A stretch of DNA of 64,000 nucleotides from Dryomyza anilis (taxonomy: Eukaryota > Arthropoda > Insecta > Diptera > Dryomyzidae): contig OX638134.1 in the NCBI GenBank assembly GCA_951804985.1, forward strand, positions 930,001 to 994,000, given 5' to 3'. The notes beneath the pieces were generated by a model. The model saw only the letters and a list, made by a program, of their open reading frames with translations. It was not told the DNA's origin and did no database searches. Positions 13,901 to 27,280 of the stretch are shown piece after piece. The position numbers and the translations under genes were made by a program. How positions within the stretch are numbered: position 1 is the stretch's first letter; each line of letters begins with the position of its first letter.

Positions 13901-14289
13901 TGAAAAGTTGAATTCTGGTATATTTTATAATAAATTCTCTCTAATGTAAATTGGAACACGCCATTTTAGTTATTTTTAAAATTAGCAAATAATTATTTTT
14001 CTTTAGCACGCTATTGCGATATTCAAGTTCTATATTTAGTGTAATAATTTTTCTCAATGTTATTTGCATATTTGCGCCATTTAGTAGTATTTTTGTCGGC
14101 AATAAACGCCATAATTTCGCTAAATGCTGTTTGGCGAATTTTTACAGCCGTTTCAAGAGCCATCATAAAAATGAAAGAAAATCAAAAACGATTAGAGAAT
14201 TAATGGTGTTGGGCAATTAATACGAGTCATGCCTAAAATAAAAGAAAATGAAAAAATAATGACCTCGAACAATAGTTAGAAGCAGGAGC
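10976..14289. other. Unique AT-rich intronic DNA
   Basis: No exon, RNA gene or repeat family recognised over 3.3 kb. ORFs at 11267-11690, 12702-12899, 13651-13872 and 14014-14220 are short, basic or low-complexity and lack splice context. Confidence 0.5.
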
Positions 14290-15250
14290 GGAATTGAAAA
14301 ATCGAAAATGAAAATGTATTAAATAAAATAAATTAAAATAAAATGGAATGTAAAAAAAAATAAATGAAATGAAATGGAATAAAAAGGAAAGAAAAAAGAA
14401 ATGTAATGAGAAAAATGTAATAAAAAGGAACGAAATGAAAAAAATATATTAAAATTAAGTAATAAAATTAACAATATTATTTGAAATAAATAAAAAAGAA
14501 ATCAAATAAAATAAAAAAATGAAAGAAAATTAAATAGAAAAATAAAAAATAAATGAAATAAAATAAATTAAAATGAAATAAAATAAAATAAAACTAAATA
14601 AGTAAAATGAAATAAAATGAGACAAAAATTCAATAAAATGGAATGTAAAAAAGAATTAATAAAATGGAATGGAATAAAAATGAAATATAATGGAATGGAA
14701 TGAGAAAAAATTAAATAAAAAAGGAATGGAATGAAAAAATGCAATAAAATGAAATGGAATAAAAATGAAATATACTGGAATGGAATGTGAAAAATGAAAT
14801 AAAAAGGATTGGAATGAAAAAATATATTAAAATGAAATAAAAAGTAGTAAATCAAATAAAATTATTTATAATAAATAAAAAAAAAAATTAAATAAAACGG
14901 AATACAATAATAAAAAAATAAATAAAATGAAATTAATTGAAAGAAAATGAAAAAATAAATGAAATAAAATAAAAAGTGAATAAAATGGAATGGATTGGAA
15001 AAAATTAAATAAAATGGAATGTAATGAAAAAAATGAAATAAATAAAATTGTATAAAATAAAATGAAATAATCTAAAAAAATGAAATAAAATAAAATATAA
15101 AAACTAAAAATAATTAAAATAAAATTATATAAAATGAAAAAAAAAAATAGAAAATAAAATAAAAAAAAAATAGGAAATGAAATAAAATAAAATAGAATGA
15201 AAATAAATAAAATAAAACAAAATAAAATGACAACATAAAATGAAATATTC
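14290..15250. repeat. C-poor low-complexity tract (AAATAAAATGGAATG-like)
   Basis: Nearly 1 kb of degenerate AAATAAAATGAAATGGAAT-type sequence with almost no C on the plus strand. The Phe/Ile/Leu-rich minus-strand ORFs at 14568-14855 and 14866-15261 are simply the translation of this tract. Confidence 0.85.
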
Positions 15251-17539
15251 CGATTTTTCATGATTTATCCAAAAGATATTTTTAAAATTCTTCTAAGTCC
15301 TACAAATTCTCGTGTTTATTTCTGACTAAATTCTATATATTTATAGAGTAGCCGTCGGAGGGAAGCTCCTTTGTTCAGTGCGCCCCTGTTGACCTCTAGA
15401 AGTATTTTTGGAATTCCAATGAATAGGGTTTTGAAAGCGCAAAAGTTTTTATTTTAACGCAGGAAAGTTTATATTTACACTTTCTATTACTACACTAAAA
15501 TACACCAACCATTAAATTATAAAGCACTTTAGCGTAGAGGGGAGAAAGCAAAAAGCACACTTTTCAAACAAAGATTAATGAAATCGATAAAAATGTAATT
15601 TATGTTTGCCACAATAAAATCGCTATACAACTCTATTCCTAATAATAGACTAAAATTGTATAAATTTAGCAATTTCACAAAATGTTTTTGCACACACAAC
15701 CGGAAATTGATTTTGATTGTATTAACAAAATGACATAAATTACATTAAGTCTCTCACACTTTTTGTTGTTGCTATTTTTAGTATGTTTGCTGTAATAGTT
15801 ATTGTTGTTGCAAGCATTTAACTTTTGTGTAAACTAAAATACACACATAATTTACTTAATTACATTTTTATTATGCAATACAGTGTGCATTTTTTAATGG
15901 TTGCATTTCAAATGTCAACTCAGTGTCGAGCATGTCGTGTGTGTGTTTATCGAGAGAGAGAGACAGAGAGAGGAGAGAGATAGAGAGAGAGGAGAGAGGG
16001 TTATGTGTGTAACAGCGGGCAAGTGCATACCGTATGTTGCTGTAGCGTAGCGCGGTGTGGGAAAACGCGTACATCAAAATGTTGTACGCTTCAAGGCTAT
16101 TAATAAATTATACAAAACTTGTTCGGAAAAGCCTGTTTATATAACTTTAATGCAGTGGTATGTGTAGCAATTGATGCTTGTGTGTGTCAGTCACTCAAAA
16201 CGGAAATGAAAAACATTTTTTTTTTTGGGTTTTACGTTATTTTTTCTGATATTTGTGCAGTTAGGCAAAAACGGATGCGGATGTCATGGCGAATTATTAA
16301 GTATTTGTTGGCAGTTGTCATGGCGCAAAATTGTCAAATGAACAAATCTATTTTTCATTAGACATTTATTGCAATGGAGGGCGAAATAAAAAAAAGAATG
16401 TTTGATAAAATAATGTTTGATATTTTGCAATAGATAAAATATTAAAAAATAAAAATAGCTATAAAAATATGCTATACTAAAATATAAATTAAATATTTAA
16501 AATAAAGTGACTGCTTTAAAAATTTATTATTTTAAAAATGAATGCATTTTTTAATTCACTGACATTTTGTTGTCACATCACACATTCTAGTGTCAGCAAT
16601 TTCCACGCGTTTGGCAGCTGCTTTGAGCGCTTTCAATATTTCAGTTTGTGTATTTTTGAAAATTCCTTTTGTATGCATTTGCATAATACCCGCATGTAGT
16701 TGGTATTTAGCTGGCAGACGATTAGCGCAAATTGATAACATGATGTGAAACATGTATTAAACAGCTTTCGTTCGTTCGTTCGTATTGTCTAAAGCGCAAT
16801 TTTAATTAAATACGCGGCAACAGTGGTAGTAGGGTTTTGTGTAATTTTATTAGTAGGTACACTCAAAATAAACAAATTAAACAAATGTAGAAATTCTAAT
16901 TTCAATATTTGAGCTAATTTTAAATAATAATGACAGCATGCTTTCATTTGAAATAGAGCACTATTTGCTATAAAATTTAGTTGTATAGAGTAAAAAGAAA
17001 CGCGCTGGTTGCCAAAAGAGATGCAAGAGAGGACTAATTTGCACACAGCTGCTGTTGTCGCTATAGTTCGCAACCCCTTTTTTCTATGTTCGTGCAGAGG
17101 TTAAGTATTAGAATATAATATAGTATGGAAAAATGTTTAATATATATTAGCAAATATTAATCTATTGATACAGATACAGTTTTTCCTATTTTTACTAGAT
17201 TTGCTATTTAATTTTTTCATTATTTACAAAAATTTATGATCAAACATATTTTAATTGAGTTTATTTTTAAATTTCGTACAAATTTTATGAAATTTATGTT
17301 TATAATATTTTTCAAAATTATTTTAATTATTTTGAATAATTTGTACTTAAACAATTAATTAAAATGTGTAATAAACGCATATGAAAATGTAGCTGCTAAT
17401 TGCTGCTGTTTAAATGCAAACAAATGAAAATCATGCCAACGTTAAAAAAAGACGTTAACGACAATGTCGTTAAAACGCAGGCAGACAAGCGTTAAAATTA
17501 ATAAAAAAAATAAATGTAATAAATGCCGACAGACAGTCA
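15251..17539. other. Unique intronic DNA with a GA-rich run
   Basis: A GAGAGAGAGACAGAGAGAGG-type run (15953-15999) could bind GAGA factor. A short GC-richer patch lies at 15350-15412. TTCG repeats occur at 16767-16782. No gene recognised. Confidence 0.5.
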
Positions 17540-17625
17540 ACCATATGGACAGACATTTCAAAAAGACAGCCATTTCAAAAGGACAGAAATTTCAAAAAGA
17601 CAGACATTTAAAAGGCAGCTCTCCC
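17540..17625. repeat. Short 16-18-bp repeat (AAAAGACAGACATTTC)
   Basis: Five imperfect copies of a GACAG-CATTTCAAAA unit. They produce the two overlapping Gln/Lys-rich ORFs seen here in different frames. Confidence 0.6.
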
Positions 17626-18359
17626 AGAAAGACAAAAACACAGCAAATTATTTTTATTTTATTTGTTGCTGCACAATTATTATTATTATGATTACAATTA
17701 ATGTCATTTTACAAACACCTTCACTTCGTACAAACACAAAACGCACAGCAAAATAAATAAAATAAAAATAAAAACACCCAGTAGAAAAACGCATTAATAT
17801 CATGCAGTCAGCAGCTACTGCGCAGTGTTTTGCCGCCGGGGGATCGCCAACAATTTCACGCAGTCATCAGCGAAGCGTTAGCAAAATATTTCATTTTTAA
17901 TGTGATTTTACAACAGAGCTGAACTGAACTGAACAGACGTATATGTCGTAACGACCACCACCAACACAATTGACAGCCACCCACACCAATACTAAGGGCT
18001 ATACATTCACACAGTCACACATACACTTGTCGCCACACACACACATACACAGCAGCGGCAAACATGTCATTAAACTTTGGCGCGCTACAGTGTATTTCAA
18101 ATTAATTGAAATTAATGATCAAAAATGCTTCTTATTACAAATTACTTTTATGTTTTGTTTTTGTTTTCGTTTTCGTTTTCGTTTTCATGTTTTTTATGCA
18201 GTGACTTTATTTAGTATTTGTGGCATTTTAAATTGTACAAAAATGAACTTTATATTTTGGTGCATGTTTCAATTACTAATGATTTAGTAAATGATATGTT
18301 TTGTGTTAAAAAATGAATTCCGAGTTTATAAAATAAAAGAAAATTGCGCATTATTAAAA
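17626..18359. other. Unique intronic DNA
   Basis: GC-richer patch at 17815-17885 and a GTTTTC/CGTTTT run at 18160-18186. No gene recognised. Confidence 0.45.
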
Positions 18360-18850
18360 CACAGAGCACAGAAATTGGTTGCGACAACCAACCCATTGCT
18401 CACACTCACAGAAGAAACATGATTGCCTCCATCTTCTGACGGTATCATTAAAATGATTGGAATTATTATTAAAGTAATCATGCTTAGTGACCGCATTGCA
18501 GAAATCATTGTATGATTGCAACCAATTAACAACTGCAACCAACTCATTCGGTTCCAGCAACTGTTAAATCGTTTCTTAAAACCAAAACTAAAAGGGTTAT
18601 GATTAGGTTAAATGTTGCGACAGAAGCCTCACATAGACCAGACTAGGTACAAAGTAAAAAGGTTCTATTAATTCAATTAACAACGGAATATATCTGTTCT
18701 ATCAACTAATTTATAGAATTTGGTTGTAACAACTAACTTTAAAATAGACAACCTCATGCAAAAGGTGTACTTTCTCTTTTGGTTTGAGGTTTCAATTACC
18801 GCTTTTTACTGAATGACTTGGGTTGTTACAAAACAACTTTTTCATTTTTT
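18360..18850. repeat. Block with recurrent GGTTGYNACAAC words
   Basis: GGTTGCGACAACCAA near 18378, TGCAACCAATTAACAACTGC near 18517, GGTTGTAACAACTAA near 18722 and GGTTGTTACAAAACAAC near 18820. Two overlapping minus-strand ORFs fall here (18326-18560), but neither resembles a known protein. May be an old repeat. Confidence 0.35.
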
Positions 18851-19079
18851 CAATTTCATGCTAAAAGTGTGACTTTACAGCTATTTACAGCAAACATAAT
18901 ATTGTTTTTTTAGCAAATACATTTTAACAAAATTTTGATATAAATTTGGTAAAGTGTTTGAGGAATTTAATGTTCTGCTCAATTATTTAAAGTATTAAAT
19001 TGTTTGAAATTTGTAGTTATATAAAAATATGTTTAAACTAATTACTTAAATTATTAAATATTGTTTTATAAAAATTCAT

Positions 19080-19860
19080 TAATCAATTATAATACAAGCA
19101 AATATTTTAAGTACCAGATAATTATTAAAAAATAAAAAAAAGTGACATTTAAATAATATCTAATAAAATTATTATAAAATGCACTGATATATGATTGAAG
19201 CAAACATAATATATGCTCTATGCTATATATTTATGAATTTCATACAAAAATGCATATTTTTATTAAAGATTAAAATTGATAATTATTAAAAAAGGAAATC
19301 ATTTAATAAAAAGAAGCTGGTATTTAAATATAATCCAATAAAATCGTTATAAAATGCAATGATATAAGCTTGCAGCAAACATAATATATGCTCCATGCAA
19401 TATAATGATGAATTTGATGCAAAACTGCATAGTTTTATTGAAAATGAGGTATAATATAATTTTATAACTAAAAAATAAATATTTTAAATGCACAATAATG
19501 ATTGCAGCAAACGAAGAACTGGTTTAATTGTGGGCTAACAATATTTTAAAATCCAAATAATTATTAAAACAGCCAATTATTTGATTAAAAAAAGCCCCAT
19601 TTTAAATATTACTTATATACAAAAGTTAATATAAAACACAATAATATATGCTTATCGCAAACATAATAATTGTGCTATGCGCTATATTTAGTATTTATAT
19701 ACATTTTTTATTAAATGGTAACGGTAATTAGATAAATATGAAATTATATATTTTATAATTAAAAAGCAAACCTTTAAAATGCACTATAATAATTGCGTCA
19801 AACAACAAATTAGGTTAATTGGAATTTTACAATATTTGCAATTATTATATATATTAATAA
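19080..19860. repeat. Diverged 130-175-bp tandem array
   Basis: GCAAACATAATATATGCTC occurs at 19200 and again 175 bp later at 19375. Weaker copies (GCAAACGAAG at 19507, GCAAACATAATAATTGTGC at 19657, and a TCAAACAACAAATT copy at about 19798) continue the series, each followed by a CTATGCNATAT-like word. Confidence 0.7.
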
Positions 19861-21779
19861 TGCATATAATTACTTCATTTTAATTATATATTTGAGTTTA
19901 ATGTATAAACAAACTAAACAGCTCTAAAATTAAAAAAAAAGAAATATAAATAAAAATTTCAATTAAAATTTAATTAATAAGCTGTGCCTAATCAACTGCT
20001 GCAATAAAATTTGTTGCTACATATTACGTTGAATTTATTTAATTATAAAATTAACAATTTAAATATAATAGCTATTTTATTATTTAAAAGCATTGAAGTG
20101 TCATTAAAATGTGGTTTTTATTTTTTTTCGTAGCTTTAACTGTTGGCAATATTAGGCAGCAGGAGCAGCAACATCACACCTAATAAACATCAATTTGTTT
20201 AAATTGTCATATTTTGCGAAATTAGTTAATGAAATTATTTACATTATTTGACAGCAAATAAATTAGTTTTAGATTTATTTATTTATTCATTGACTGGCTT
20301 GTCAATTATGCGCGAATAGAGTTTATTTGACAACAATTGAAATTTTGTGCAATTTAATTGCAGCCCAACAACTCATGGAGTATGCATTAGGCAGTCATTC
20401 AAGTTATCTAATTAAAATGACGTTTAAACTAATGCAATTTGCTAAAAATTTAATAATTAAATAATTTGCTAAAATACAAACAAAAAAATATAGCGTTAAT
20501 TTGTGTTGTCAATTGATTGCTTATCAGCGCCAACAATAGCAGCAACGTAAAACATGGCTTTTAATTAAATGCCAAAATGTGTCAGCCTTAATAAAATATG
20601 CTGCAAATATATAAAACTTGAATAAAAAAATAAAACGAAAAAAATTTAAAATATTTATTTAAAAATAATTTCATAAAATACTATGCCAGCAAACATCAAT
20701 TAAAAGCATTTAAAAAATTATATTTAAACAGAAAATAAAAACAATGTTGGCAATTTGATTATTTTGCAATTTTCATTATTTCATTTTTTTCCTGACGCGA
20801 TTTATTAGCGTTTGTTAGCATATTTTTCGTTGCATATGCAACGGCGCCAATGCGGGTTCGACTGTTTATTGCTGTTGCAGTTATTATTATGGCAAATTTA
20901 TTGCGTTTTTTGCGCTGTTTAAATTCTCGGTTCATTAAATGCTGCCAGATCAATTATTTGTATTTTTGCAAAATAAAAAAAAAACAAGCTGAAATATTAA
21001 AAAAACCCAAAGTTTGTCCGTTTACTATAGAACATGTGCACAAATTTAATAATAATTTATGCACAATAAGCGCGATAATTATCTGGTGTGAATGCAACTG
21101 CAAAACGTTGCGAAAAATGAAAAACAATTTTTATTTTTTCATTAAATAATTAAAGTTTATGCGTCGCTGCATTTTATGCTATATTATCATTGTTTTTTTT
21201 TTTTTGTATTTTTGTTCATGTTGCTGGCAGCATAATCAAATTATAAAACAGGGCTCTGTGAAAATTGTGCATGGTAAAAAATTCCAAATGTTATTAATTT
21301 TAATGTGCGCGTTATGGGCAGTGAGAAGTGCGTCGCACAGGCTGTTGCCAGCATATTGAAAATGCGCTTTAACTTGATGACAATAATTGTAATAAAAATA
21401 AAAAAAAAGGAAACAAAAATTTAAATAAAAACATAAAAAATGTGTTTTTATTAATAACAATAATTACAACAAAAAAATTAAAAAAAAACAAAAATAATCA
21501 TTATATAAAATAGTGCATTTTTAACTTTAAAAATTCTAAAAATAAATTCAAATTTAAAACATGAAAAATAGATTTATTGCAGTACAAAAGATAACAAAAG
21601 AACAAAAAAATAAATAAAACTTTAAAAAATATTTTGTATTAATGGCAATTATTACAAAAACAAAATTTAAAAAATAATACAAATAATTAAAAAAATATAT
21701 AAAATATATTTTTTATAAATGACAATAATTGCAATAAAAATATTTAAAAAATAGAAAATTACTGAATTAAAAATAAAAA
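19861..21779. other. AT-rich intronic DNA
   Basis: No gene recognised. From about 21370 to 21780 the plus strand is A-rich and T-poor with AAAAATAAA-type words. ORFs at 20759-21460 overlap on both strands and show no domain. Confidence 0.5.
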
Positions 21780-22690
21780 CCTGGTAGTATATCAGAAGAT
21801 TTCTGACAAAAAGTCAGTATTCTGACAGTTTTTACGTAGGACACAGCATGCCCTACTTACTATTTTTATCAGACAAAGCCGAACACTAAGAGCAGTCTAT
21901 TTTTTGCATATACCCAAACAAATCTATATTCTGCCAGATTTTTCGAAGGGTAGAAAGCTAGACAAATTTTAAAAAAAAATGTAATTAAAAAAATAAAACC
22001 TTAAAATATACATTTATGGCAGTATATTGATAGATTTCTGACAAAAGTCAGTATTGTTCAGCAGAGAAAGACGAAAACTAAACATTTTCCAAAACCTACC
22101 ATTGTTCATCAAACAAAGACGGACTTTATATCAATAGCTCTCTTTTTTCTATTAAACTATTAAATTTCCTTTTTTGTCTACCCCTAGTGAAATGGCAGTA
22201 TATCGAAGATGTCTGGCAAAAAGCAGTATTCAGGTAGATTATAAGTTGAGCACAAAATGATGTATACAATTATTTCAGAAAAGTAACATTTTAAAAAATT
22301 AAACCTTAATTTTTGTACCTGGCAGTACATTGGAAGATTTCTAACAAAAAGACAGTATTCGGACAGTGTTACTTAGGGCATAGATACAATTTTCATTATC
22401 CAAAGGTGAACTTTGTATCAAATGGTATCGATTGTCTGTCCATACCCACAATATGATGGGAATAAGCATTTAAATTCCATTATTTTTATTGCCCTTAACA
22501 AATTGCTTTATATTGGAAGGTTTCTGATAAAAAATCAGTATTCTGGTAGATTTCTGGTAAAAAATCAGTATTCTGGAAGATCCTGCGTAGGGCACAGAAT
22601 GCCTTAGTAAATATCTGCAGCAGTGAAAGACGAAAAATCGACTACCTGTTAAACATTTTCTAAAATCTACCATTGTGTTTTTGCCGGAAA
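21780..22690. repeat. Repeat with GGCAGTATAT and CTGACAAAAAGTCAG hairpin
   Basis: At least five copies start near 21782, 22018, 22193, 22320 and 22511-22590. The unit reads roughly GGCAGTATATNGGAAGATTT, then CTGACAAAAAGTCAGTATTC, then TGACAG and a GTAGGGCACAGAATGCC tail. CTGAC-AAAAA-GTCAG is a perfect short hairpin; in copies where one side changed (CTGATAAAAAATCAG) the other side changed too. Confidence 0.7.
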
Positions 22691-25600
22691 TTTGCCCAAA
22701 ATATGCCTGAAAAATATTAGAAATTTTGTTTCGGATGTAGTTTGATATTCCATAAAAAACACCATCCTATGTTTTACGCAGTTAATCGGCATCCTTTAAA
22801 AATTGTGCATTTGTGCTATGGTAGATTTATGAAATTGTTTGAAATTCTATTTAAAATAGTCTACCAGATTTTACGACACTTCAAAAATGATGCAGTACTA
22901 GAAACTTTTTGTACGCAGATTTTAATGCAAACTTCGTTTTTTCTGATGTAAACCTGCCAAAAAATCAACAGATTTTCCCTGCTTACGACCTGATGTATTT
23001 GTCTGCTTTTTGTCTACCGTATATTTTGTATGTCGCAATATTAATAATTTTAAATGTAAAAACTAAATTTATATTAGAAAACATAAATGAATTAAATTTC
23101 TTTTAAAGTCAGTGTTTTTTTTTTGTTGTTGTTGTTCTTGTTGCAAAAATATAAAACCCACTCAAATGCTGCTTGTTTTTCACTTAGCGCGCCAAGTGAA
23201 ATTTAATGCGCCTAAAGCTATGCAAAGAAAAATTATGTTTAAATGCGCAGCTGTTAATAATGGCTTTTGTGCGGTTCAACACGCAAGAATCTAAATTGCT
23301 GCTGCTGCTGCTGCTCCTGTTGTGTGCAGCAACACCACCAACAACAACCACAATAATAGCAACAACGAAAATGCGGTAACAACTGTCTGCCTTATTATTT
23401 GACAAAGCCGAAGACGTAGCAAAAGCGGTAAGTTGTGCCGCAGCAACAAAAGTTGCTTTTAATAAAAAACTACTCGGCACTTTTATTAAAAATTTTAATG
23501 GGCCATAAAAAATATGCTTATGACAAATATATATTTTTTGTTGTATGTCTCAAATATGCGACAAAGCATTAAAGTGGTTAAGTGTTTTATGTGAATATTA
23601 ATATAAGTTTTTTTAAGCTCTGCTAAAAATTTAATTGAATAGTTAAATTTTAAGCGCCATAAATATTAAATTTGAAATATAGCTAACGTTACTTTTTAAG
23701 CCTTAATTTTGACAGCCCTTTGCCGGATTTTACACTTGCCTAAACATTGAGAAAAACCCTTCGGTCGCACTGAAATTGCGGACTTTGAGTGTCGATAACA
23801 TTTATCAGATACTAATGAAGTTAGAAAGGTGCGTCGTTCGTTACTTTGTTAGAGGGTATATAGTAAAAACTTATTAAATGACGTTAATTTATTCTACTTA
23901 TCGGCAAAGCGAAGAAAAAGAAGATTTATGCCGCAGGGGGTTTTCGAAAGTGTGGAGGCTCTTAGAACGCAAAGTGTGTAAAAGAGAGCAAAGGTAGTTT
24001 TAGGTGAGAAGGCAAGCAGTCTGACGTTTTCGCTGTACTTCCGACTGACTGTCTATTTGTCTTTCGTTCTGTTAGCCATCTAAGCAGGCAGGCAATTAAT
24101 TTGCATGCAAATCATTTAAAAGTTTGTTAAGCAAAAACTTTGCCTAATATTTCAAGTAATTTTAAACACTTTTTTGGGGGTGACGTGGCATCGACTGTGG
24201 GGTGGGTGTTAAGTTCGGCAACGTGTTAAGTGCCGGCAGCCACAGTAGTGGCGCGCTTGATTTATTGAGCGTTTTAATGTATATTTTTCTTTTCGAATGA
24301 AATTAAATTCGAAAACTAAGTAGTTTTGGTAGCTGCTGGCAACTCTAAAAAAAGAGGCAACATTGTTGAATAGACAGAGAGAGGGAGGCATTAATTTAGA
24401 ATATTTAATACAAAAAATAAAAAAAAATTAATAAAATATAATGCATAGTTTTAGGCAAATTGCTGAAATTGCCAAAAACTGTACTTGGAAACTTTGCATA
24501 TTATAAGGTTTCACGTTTATTGATTTAAAATTTGTTGCATACTTTTGAACGAAATTTTGTGATTTCACATATTAAACAATAAATTATTTTATTTTTATTT
24601 TTAACCATAAAAAGTTTTATTTAATATTATTTCATATTTTAACGGGCTTCTTAAATAATCTAAAAAGTTAGCATGCCTTGAGGCAAATTTAAAATTATCA
24701 ATTATATTTTTTATAATTTTCATTTGCATTGTTTTTTTCATTTGCATTGTTTTTAAATATTAATTTATTATTATTTAATTTATTTTTAATTATTAAATTT
24801 TCTTATTCACTTTTAATTTTATTTTTTACTTTAAAAGGAAAAAAATTTTATAAAAGAATAAATTTTATAAAATATCACTGCATATTTTGAGGTATTTATT
24901 TAATTTTGTTTTCTATTTTAAATTTCTATTTTTTACATTAACTCTATAAAAAAGATAATAATAATGCAGCCGAATTTTCGATTTGATAGATTTAAAAAAA
25001 TATTGCATATTTTAAGGTTTTTTATAAGTCATTGCATACTTTTAGTAATATTTTTTATTTACACTGCCAAAACATTAAATAGTGTAACATAAATTTACAG
25101 CAAATTTATTTTGTTGTACTTTGAATGTTTTGACTTTGGACTGAAACAAATCGAAGAAGTTTTGCGTTGTACGCCGTAACCCTCACCAGCGAAGGCGCTT
25201 ATCTGGCGGCATCTCTGCAGGGACCCCTGAACTAAACTGAGCGCAGGGCTGGGTTGGTTGAGTTTTGGGCGAGGGTTGCCGCTGCTGGTTCAACAACCAT
25301 TTAACTGATTGCATGGGTGTGTGTTTTTTTTTTCTACTCTGGTACATATTTTGTTTTTCTCTTTTGGTTTTGTATGTGGCTGTGGATATTTTTCTTTTAT
25401 TTCTTTATTTTTTATTTGTTATATTCCTTGGTTTTACTTTTTTGGTGTATTTTTGATTTGCAATTCACCTGGGAATGCGAGAGAATTTAGGATTTGGCAA
25501 ACGAAATAAATTGACTGTGCGTGCAGTAATTGTAAATGCGATGCGATGTGATGCGAAGGCACAAAGTGCCAAGTGGCTGGGGGTTCGGATTGGGTGTTGG

Positions 25601-25869
25601 GTGAGTGGGGTGACTATGTTTGTCGAAAGCTTAGCAGCAATTGAAGTGTTTTTTTTCTTTTGGATTTTGGTTTATTTTGTGAAAAGCAAGATTTATTGCG
25701 GCGCAAAGTATGCAATATTATTTGTTTTAGATGGAAAACGATTTAAATTAAGGCAATGTAAAGTCAGAGTTGTTAAGATGGACAGAAAAAAATATATATT
25801 TTAAATTATTTCGCAGTAGATAAAGTTATTTTAAAGTAAAAATATCATACTGCGAAAAAGAAAATTCGG
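22691..25869. other. Intronic DNA with first GCATACTTTTAGGC-like words
   Basis: No exon recognised. A CAG/CAA/CCA run lies at 23295-23370. Near matches to the 14-bp motif occur at 23210, 24443 (one mismatch), 24538, 24671, 24880, 25005 and 25034. A GC-richer patch lies at 25165-25290. Confidence 0.5.
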
Positions 25870-26170
25870 AAGAAAAATTTAATATATAGCAAAAAATTTA
25901 ATTTGAAGAAAATTTGAATTTTTAGTAAAAAAAAAATATAATTTTTAGTGTAATTTGATTTTTTAGTGAACATTTGAATTTTTAGTGAAAAATATAATTT
26001 TTAGTGAAAAATTCAATTTTAGTAAAAAAATCAATTTTTAGTGCAAAATTCCATTTTTAGTGCAAAATTGAATTTTTAGTGAAAAATTTAATTTATAGTG
26101 AAACATTGAATTTTTAGTTAAAATTTTTTAATGATAAATTGAACTTGAGTAAACATTTTAATTTTGAGTG
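25870..26170. repeat. 18-bp minisatellite array B
   Basis: About 15 degenerate copies of GAATTTTTAGTGAAAAATT, the unit of the array at 5.3 kb, in the same orientation. Confidence 0.8.
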
Positions 26171-26379
26171 CTAAAATAAGACCTGCTTTTTCTTATCCGC
26201 CTAGCAATCATTTGGCTGGCGCGCAACATTCCAATATATATACATCACGCCAGCAACATCGACCAACATTCTAAGGTACACAGATACTAACACATACAAA
26301 AGTATTAATATCTGTGTCTGTATCTATAACTGTAGGGCTGCCTCAATCCTTGCGCGCTTCTAAACTGACTGACGCCTTG

Positions 26380-27215
26380 TTAAATTTCTATGCTCTGCCG
26401 CTGTTGCCGTTGCCCCGCAGCAGCACATTGATTGCTGTGTCTGCGGCTGTGGCTCCTGCTGTGCGGCACGTTATTTCTTGACGTTACGTGACGTGACATG
26501 ACGCCGCGCGACGATTGCGCCTCGTCTCGTACCGCCGAGCAGCACAACTCAACTAGCAAATAGTACAATGATTTCTGGTACGTGTGTCGGCGCCTTTAAA
26601 ACGTTGCCGCAAAGTATGCAACACAAGACGACGACGGCGTCGTTGCTTCGACGTCTTCTACGTTTATCGCTGACGTGTGTGCGGTTCGGGCGATGTATTT
26701 GTGCGAATAATAAATCAACCCTGATTCATTTCAACTGTTTTTTGTTTGAGTTCGCTTTTTTGTTCGAGCTGTTTTGGCCAAAAATAAGTTTTTTTTTCGC
26801 TACTAAAAGTATGCAGCATGATTTGCCAAGAAGCCGCCAAAGCGTCTTCGAAAAGAATTGAAGCACCAAAAGAAATACGTCGTTTTTATTTTTATTTCTA
26901 TTTCTGTTTTGTTTTTTCTGTTTTCTTTTGAATCTTTTTATAGCTCATGCTACGTATGTTTAACGTAGAGCGTAACGTGAACGCTAACGAACGAATACCC
27001 GCAGGAGTTTTATTTTCTCAAAATTATACTGTTGTTCTTCTTGTTGTTGCTTTCAATTGTTTGCAGCGCTTTGTATTTTACGCTATTTGCTCGGTTGCAT
27101 TTTGTAACGACGACCGACCAGCGGGACTACGCTAGACAAAACACGTTACGTTACGTTACTTTATGTTGCGTTACGTTAGATAGACTGTGCACTACGTACT
27201 CCGAACTTAAGCTTT
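26380..27215. promoter_or_regulatory. CpG- and ACGT-rich block, candidate regulatory region
   Basis: It stands out from flanking DNA by CG-dinucleotide density: GACGTTACGTGACGTGACAT at 26479-26498, CGACGACGGCGTCG near 26630, and ACGTTACGTTACGTTAC near 27144. Repeated TGACGT/ACGTGAC words resemble CREB/ATF half sites. Four near matches to the 14-bp motif lie in or just beside it (26606, 26801, 27267, 27444). Short ORFs on both strands show no domain. It could be an internal promoter, enhancer or GC-rich mobile remnant. Confidence 0.35.
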
Positions 27216-27266
27216 AAACTGCGTTCAATCTTTGGGACGCTTGTCGAACAGCATTGATTTAGTGCA

Positions 27267-27280
27267 GCATACTTTTAGGC
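27267..27280 (+). promoter_or_regulatory. GCATACTTTTAGGC motif, perfect copy 1
   Basis: Perfect copy of the 14-bp word. An inverted copy with one mismatch (GCCCAAAAGTATGC) faces it at 27444-27457. Confidence 0.5.

Noticed and set aside
14568..15261. Phe/Ile/Leu-rich minus-strand ORFs resembling membrane proteins
   Set aside because: Produced by the C-poor AAATAAAATG-type tract; no motif, no splice context.
18326..18560. Two overlapping minus-strand ORFs with Cys-containing segments
   Set aside because: No match to a remembered family; they lie in a block of repeated GTTG/CAAC words that better explains the pattern.
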